NCBI RefSeq assembly: GCF_018260405.1
Contig: NZ_JAGLBG010000051.1
Span: 1 to 18,131 of the forward strand
Origin: Deinococcus sp.
GTDB lineage: Bacteria; Deinococcota; Deinococci; Deinococcales; Deinococcaceae
Direction of reading: 5' to 3'
Length of the DNA: 18,131 bases
Made by a program: the position numbers and the translations under genes
The notes under the pieces: model-generated
The model's database searches: none
Seen by the model: the letters and a program-made list of their open reading frames with translations, nothing else
Told to the model about the DNA's origin: nothing
In this document: piece after piece, positions 16,635 through 18,131 of the stretch
Position numbering within the stretch: the first letter of the stretch is position 1
Layout: every line of letters begins with the position of its first letter

Positions 16635-17453
16635 TTACTCAGGCTTGAGGTCGGGCAGCCTGACTTCAAACAGCACCGGCCAGCGCTTGCCGGTCAGGAG
16701 CAGCGTGCCCCGCTGCGGATTGAAGGCGATGCCGTTGGCGACATCGTCAAAGGTCAGCGGACGGCCACGGCGCACCGCCAGACTGCTGGCCTCGCGGGTC
16801 AGGGCACTCACGTCGATCCAGGCGGTGACTTTACCGGTGGCCGGGTCGATACGGGCAATGCGGTCGGTCAGCCAGATATTGGCGTACACGCTGCCCTGCA
16901 CGTATTCCAGCTCGTTCAGGTTCTTAACCGGCTGCCCGGCGTCGGTCACGTTGACCTTACGGGCTACCGCAAATGTCCGGGGATCGCGCCAGAACAGCGT
17001 GGATGAGCCGTCGCTCATGATGATCTGCCTGCCATCGTTGGTCAGGCCCCAGCCCTCGCCGCTGTACCTGTAGCGCCCGTTTTCCTGCAAGGTGTCGGCA
17101 GCGAACGTGAAGGCCACGCCGTCTTGCCACGTTAGGTGATAGGCGACGTTTTCCAGCACCGTGACGCCCTCGCCAAAGGCCCCCTGAAGCGGCGTGGGCA
17201 CCTGCTTTTGCGCTCTCGCCGTTCTGAGGTCGCTGAGGCGTACCCCCGACTGGCTGCCGGGCACCTCACCACTGCTCTCGATGTAAGTGCCGCTGCCGAG
17301 GTATTGCAGTCCCTCGGTAAAAGAGTCGGTGGCGTGCGTGTAACGGGTCACAACCCGGGGAGTCAGAACGGGTGTGCGGGTCTGTAGGGCCTGGGCCAGC
17401 AGAGCCGGAGCCGTCAGAAAAAGCAGCGTGGTCAGGGCAACAGGTAAGCGCAT
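16635..17453 (-). CDS. Glutaminyl-peptide cyclotransferase (bacterial/plant-type, secreted)
   Basis: This 272-residue protein of the Glu_cyclase_2 family forms N-terminal pyroglutamate from glutamine in peptides. An N-terminal signal peptide (M-R-L-P-V-A-L-T then a Leu/Ala-rich core, likely cleaved near A-L-L-A-Q-A, residues 18-23) points to export. The five-bladed propeller fold is marked by S-F-T-E-G-L, G-E-G-W-G-L-T, L-N-E-L-E-Y-V, Y-A-N-I-W-L-T-D, V-A-N-G-I-A-F and a final L-T-G-K-R-W-P-V-L-F-E-V. The length is normal. The ATG at 17453 has TACGAT 8 bases upstream and AGGAG only 3 bases upstream, too close for a good ribosome site. It is divergent from ridA. Confidence 0.9.
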   Translation of the reverse strand: MRLPVALTTLLFLTAPALLAQALQTRTPVLTPRVVTRYTHATDSFTEGLQYLGSGTYIESSGEVPGSQSGVRLSDLRTARAQKQVPTPLQGAFGEGVTVLENVAYHLTWQDGVAFTFAADTLQENGRYRYSGEGWGLTNDGRQIIMSDGSSTLFWRDPRTFAVARKVNVTDAGQPVKNLNELEYVQGSVYANIWLTDRIARIDPATGKVTAWIDVSALTREASSLAVRRGRPLTFDDVANGIAFNPQRGTLLLTGKRWPVLFEVRLPDLKPE

Positions 17454-17461
17454 CGGCTCCT

Positions 17462-17467
17462 ATCGTA
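17462..17467 (-). promoter_or_regulatory. -10 hexamer of the cyclotransferase gene
   Basis: TACGAT (17467-17462) ends 8 bases before the ATG at 17453, again close enough for a leaderless or nearly leaderless mRNA. It shares an 82-base intergenic region with the ridA promoter. Confidence 0.45.
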
Positions 17468-17523
17468 AGGCAGCAGACCACCGCAATGAATACGCCGCTG
17501 GGCGCGGTCTGGCCCCGCCGGTA

Positions 17524-17529
17524 TAGACT
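17524..17529 (+). promoter_or_regulatory. -10 hexamer of ridA (leaderless type)
   Basis: TAGACT is followed by exactly 6 bases and the ATG at 17536. No Shine-Dalgarno site and no -35 consensus are visible. Confidence 0.55.
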
Positions 17530-17535
17530 GTACCC

Positions 17536-17913
17536 ATGAAGAAAAGCGTGCAGAGTGCCCAGTCCGCCCCGGCCATCGGCCCGTACAGCCAGGCCGTTAC
17601 TTTCGGCAATCTGGTAATGACCAGTGGCCAGATTCCACTGGATTCCAAGGGCGAACTGGTTGAAGGGGGCATTACCGAACAGACCGAACAGGTGATCGCC
17701 AACCTTAAAGCGCTGCTGGCCGAGGCAGGCACCACCCTTGACCACGTGGTCAAGTCCACGGTGTTTCTGGCTGACATGAACGAGTTTGCTGCCATGAACG
17801 CCGTATACGACAAGCACTTCAGCGCCCCCTATCCGGCCCGCAGCACCGTGCAGGTGGCCCGGCTGCCACGCGATGTCCGGGTCGAGATCGAAGTGATCGC
17901 CGAACGCGACTAA
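17536..17913 (+). CDS. ridA: RidA family reactive-intermediate deaminase
   Basis: This 125-residue cytosolic enzyme hydrolyses reactive enamine/imine intermediates released by PLP enzymes such as threonine dehydratase, giving 2-oxoacids and ammonia. Signature residues are present: A-I-G-P-Y-S-Q-A (Tyr17), S-G-Q-I-P-L-D, T-V-F-L-A-D-M, Y-P-A-R-S-T-V-Q-V with the carboxylate-binding Arg102, and the C-terminal V-E-I-E-V-I-A with Glu117. These match Arg105 and Glu120 of Salmonella RidA, so the archetypal deaminase activity is expected. The protein is full length and monocistronic, with a leaderless-type promoter. Confidence 0.95.
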   Translation: MKKSVQSAQSAPAIGPYSQAVTFGNLVMTSGQIPLDSKGELVEGGITEQTEQVIANLKALLAEAGTTLDHVVKSTVFLADMNEFAAMNAVYDKHFSAPYPARSTVQVARLPRDVRVEIEVIAERD

Positions 17914-17931
17914 GCACACTGAAGTTAATCT

Positions 17932-18005
17932 GTAACTGCTCAGCGCGATGAACACGGCGAAAAACCGCTTCTGGGTAAGTTTTTATCGAAACCCAGGCTA
18001 AGAAT
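17932..18005. repeat. 74-base direct repeat, copy A
   Basis: It begins GTAACTGCTCAGC and ends CCCAGGCTAAGAAT, starting 18 bases after the ridA stop. It aligns without gaps to copy B (18058-18131) with 10 mismatches by hand count (about 86% identity), nine of them transitions. Its nature is unknown. An interspersed repeat or a remnant end of a mobile element is possible. Confidence 0.7.
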
Positions 18006-18057
18006 ATGTCCAAAGCAGCGCACCGCCAGCAGGCTTTTATCTCAATGGAGGATAAAG

Positions 18058-18131
18058 GTAACTACTCAGCACGATGAACACGGCGAAAAACTGCCTCCAG
18101 TTAAATTTTTACCGAAATCCAGGCTAAGAAT
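18058..18131. repeat. 74-base direct repeat, copy B (at window edge)
   Basis: It begins GTAACTACTCAGC and ends TCCAGGCTAAGAAT at the last base of the window, so the similarity may continue beyond it. The 52 bases between the copies (18006-18057) show no convincing gene. Confidence 0.7.

Noticed and set aside
18006..18080. Short ORF starting between the two 74-base repeats
   Set aside because: It runs into repeat copy B and stops there. No ribosome site or -10 hexamer is present.
17932..18131. The two 74-base repeats as a CRISPR or tandem gene array
   Set aside because: There are only two diverged copies, too long for CRISPR repeats, and no open frame is shared.

Overview
The window looks like a piece of a Deinococcus chromosome (Deinococcus-Thermus phylum). 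Four things point there. The 552-residue TreS puts its catalytic Asp at residue 209, where I remember it in the D. radiodurans enzyme. The EF-G and S12 sequences are of Thermus/Deinococcus type. A minor-pilin operon carries a ComZ-like protein. Many genes have a TANNNT -10 hexamer only about 5-9 bases before the start codon, the leaderless-mRNA signature described for Deinococcus. The species cannot be named from the sequence alone.

Layout, left to right. 1-693: the 3' end of an ftsH-type protease gene (+). 714-1400: a UPF0173 metallo-hydrolase (-). 1588-4867: the str operon rpsL-rpsG-fusA (-), with rpsL starting at TTG, hairpins in both spacers, a terminator after fusA and no tuf. 5246-6880: phosphoglucomutase pgm (-). 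6957-7067: a 36-codon membrane peptide gene (+). 7143-8156: class II fructose-1,6-bisphosphatase glpX (+). 8157-8450: AT-rich and gene-free, with a strong hairpin. 8451-12191: a tightly overlapping four-gene minor-pilin operon (-) of low GC: a ComZ/DUF4900-like protein, then FimT/PilA1-like, PilV-like and PilW-like pilins. 12259-13917: trehalose synthase treS (-). 13918-14274: gene-free DNA with a perfect 15-base direct repeat. 14275-14952: a TrmB-family regulator (-). 15114-15884: Nif3/DUF34 protein (+). 15891-15991: heptanucleotide tandem repeats. 16010-16630: thymidylate kinase (+). 16635-17453: secreted glutaminyl-peptide cyclotransferase (-). 17536-17913: RidA (+). 17932-18131: two diverged copies of a 74-base direct repeat, the second ending at the window edge.

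Functional themes. There is core translation (rpsL, rpsG, fusA), sugar-phosphate and trehalose metabolism (pgm, glpX, treS, with a TrmB-type regulator in the same orientation as treS) and a pilus-tip/DNA-uptake module. Spot counts of 60-base lines give about 32-48% GC in most of the pilin operon, 48-62% in the 5' part of its first gene, and as much as 75% in the nif3 gene. The pilin operon is therefore the accessory-looking part. The observations I rate highest are the ComZ-like minor-pilin operon, the TANNNT-N6-ATG architecture repeated across the window, and the small membrane peptide that this architecture supports.
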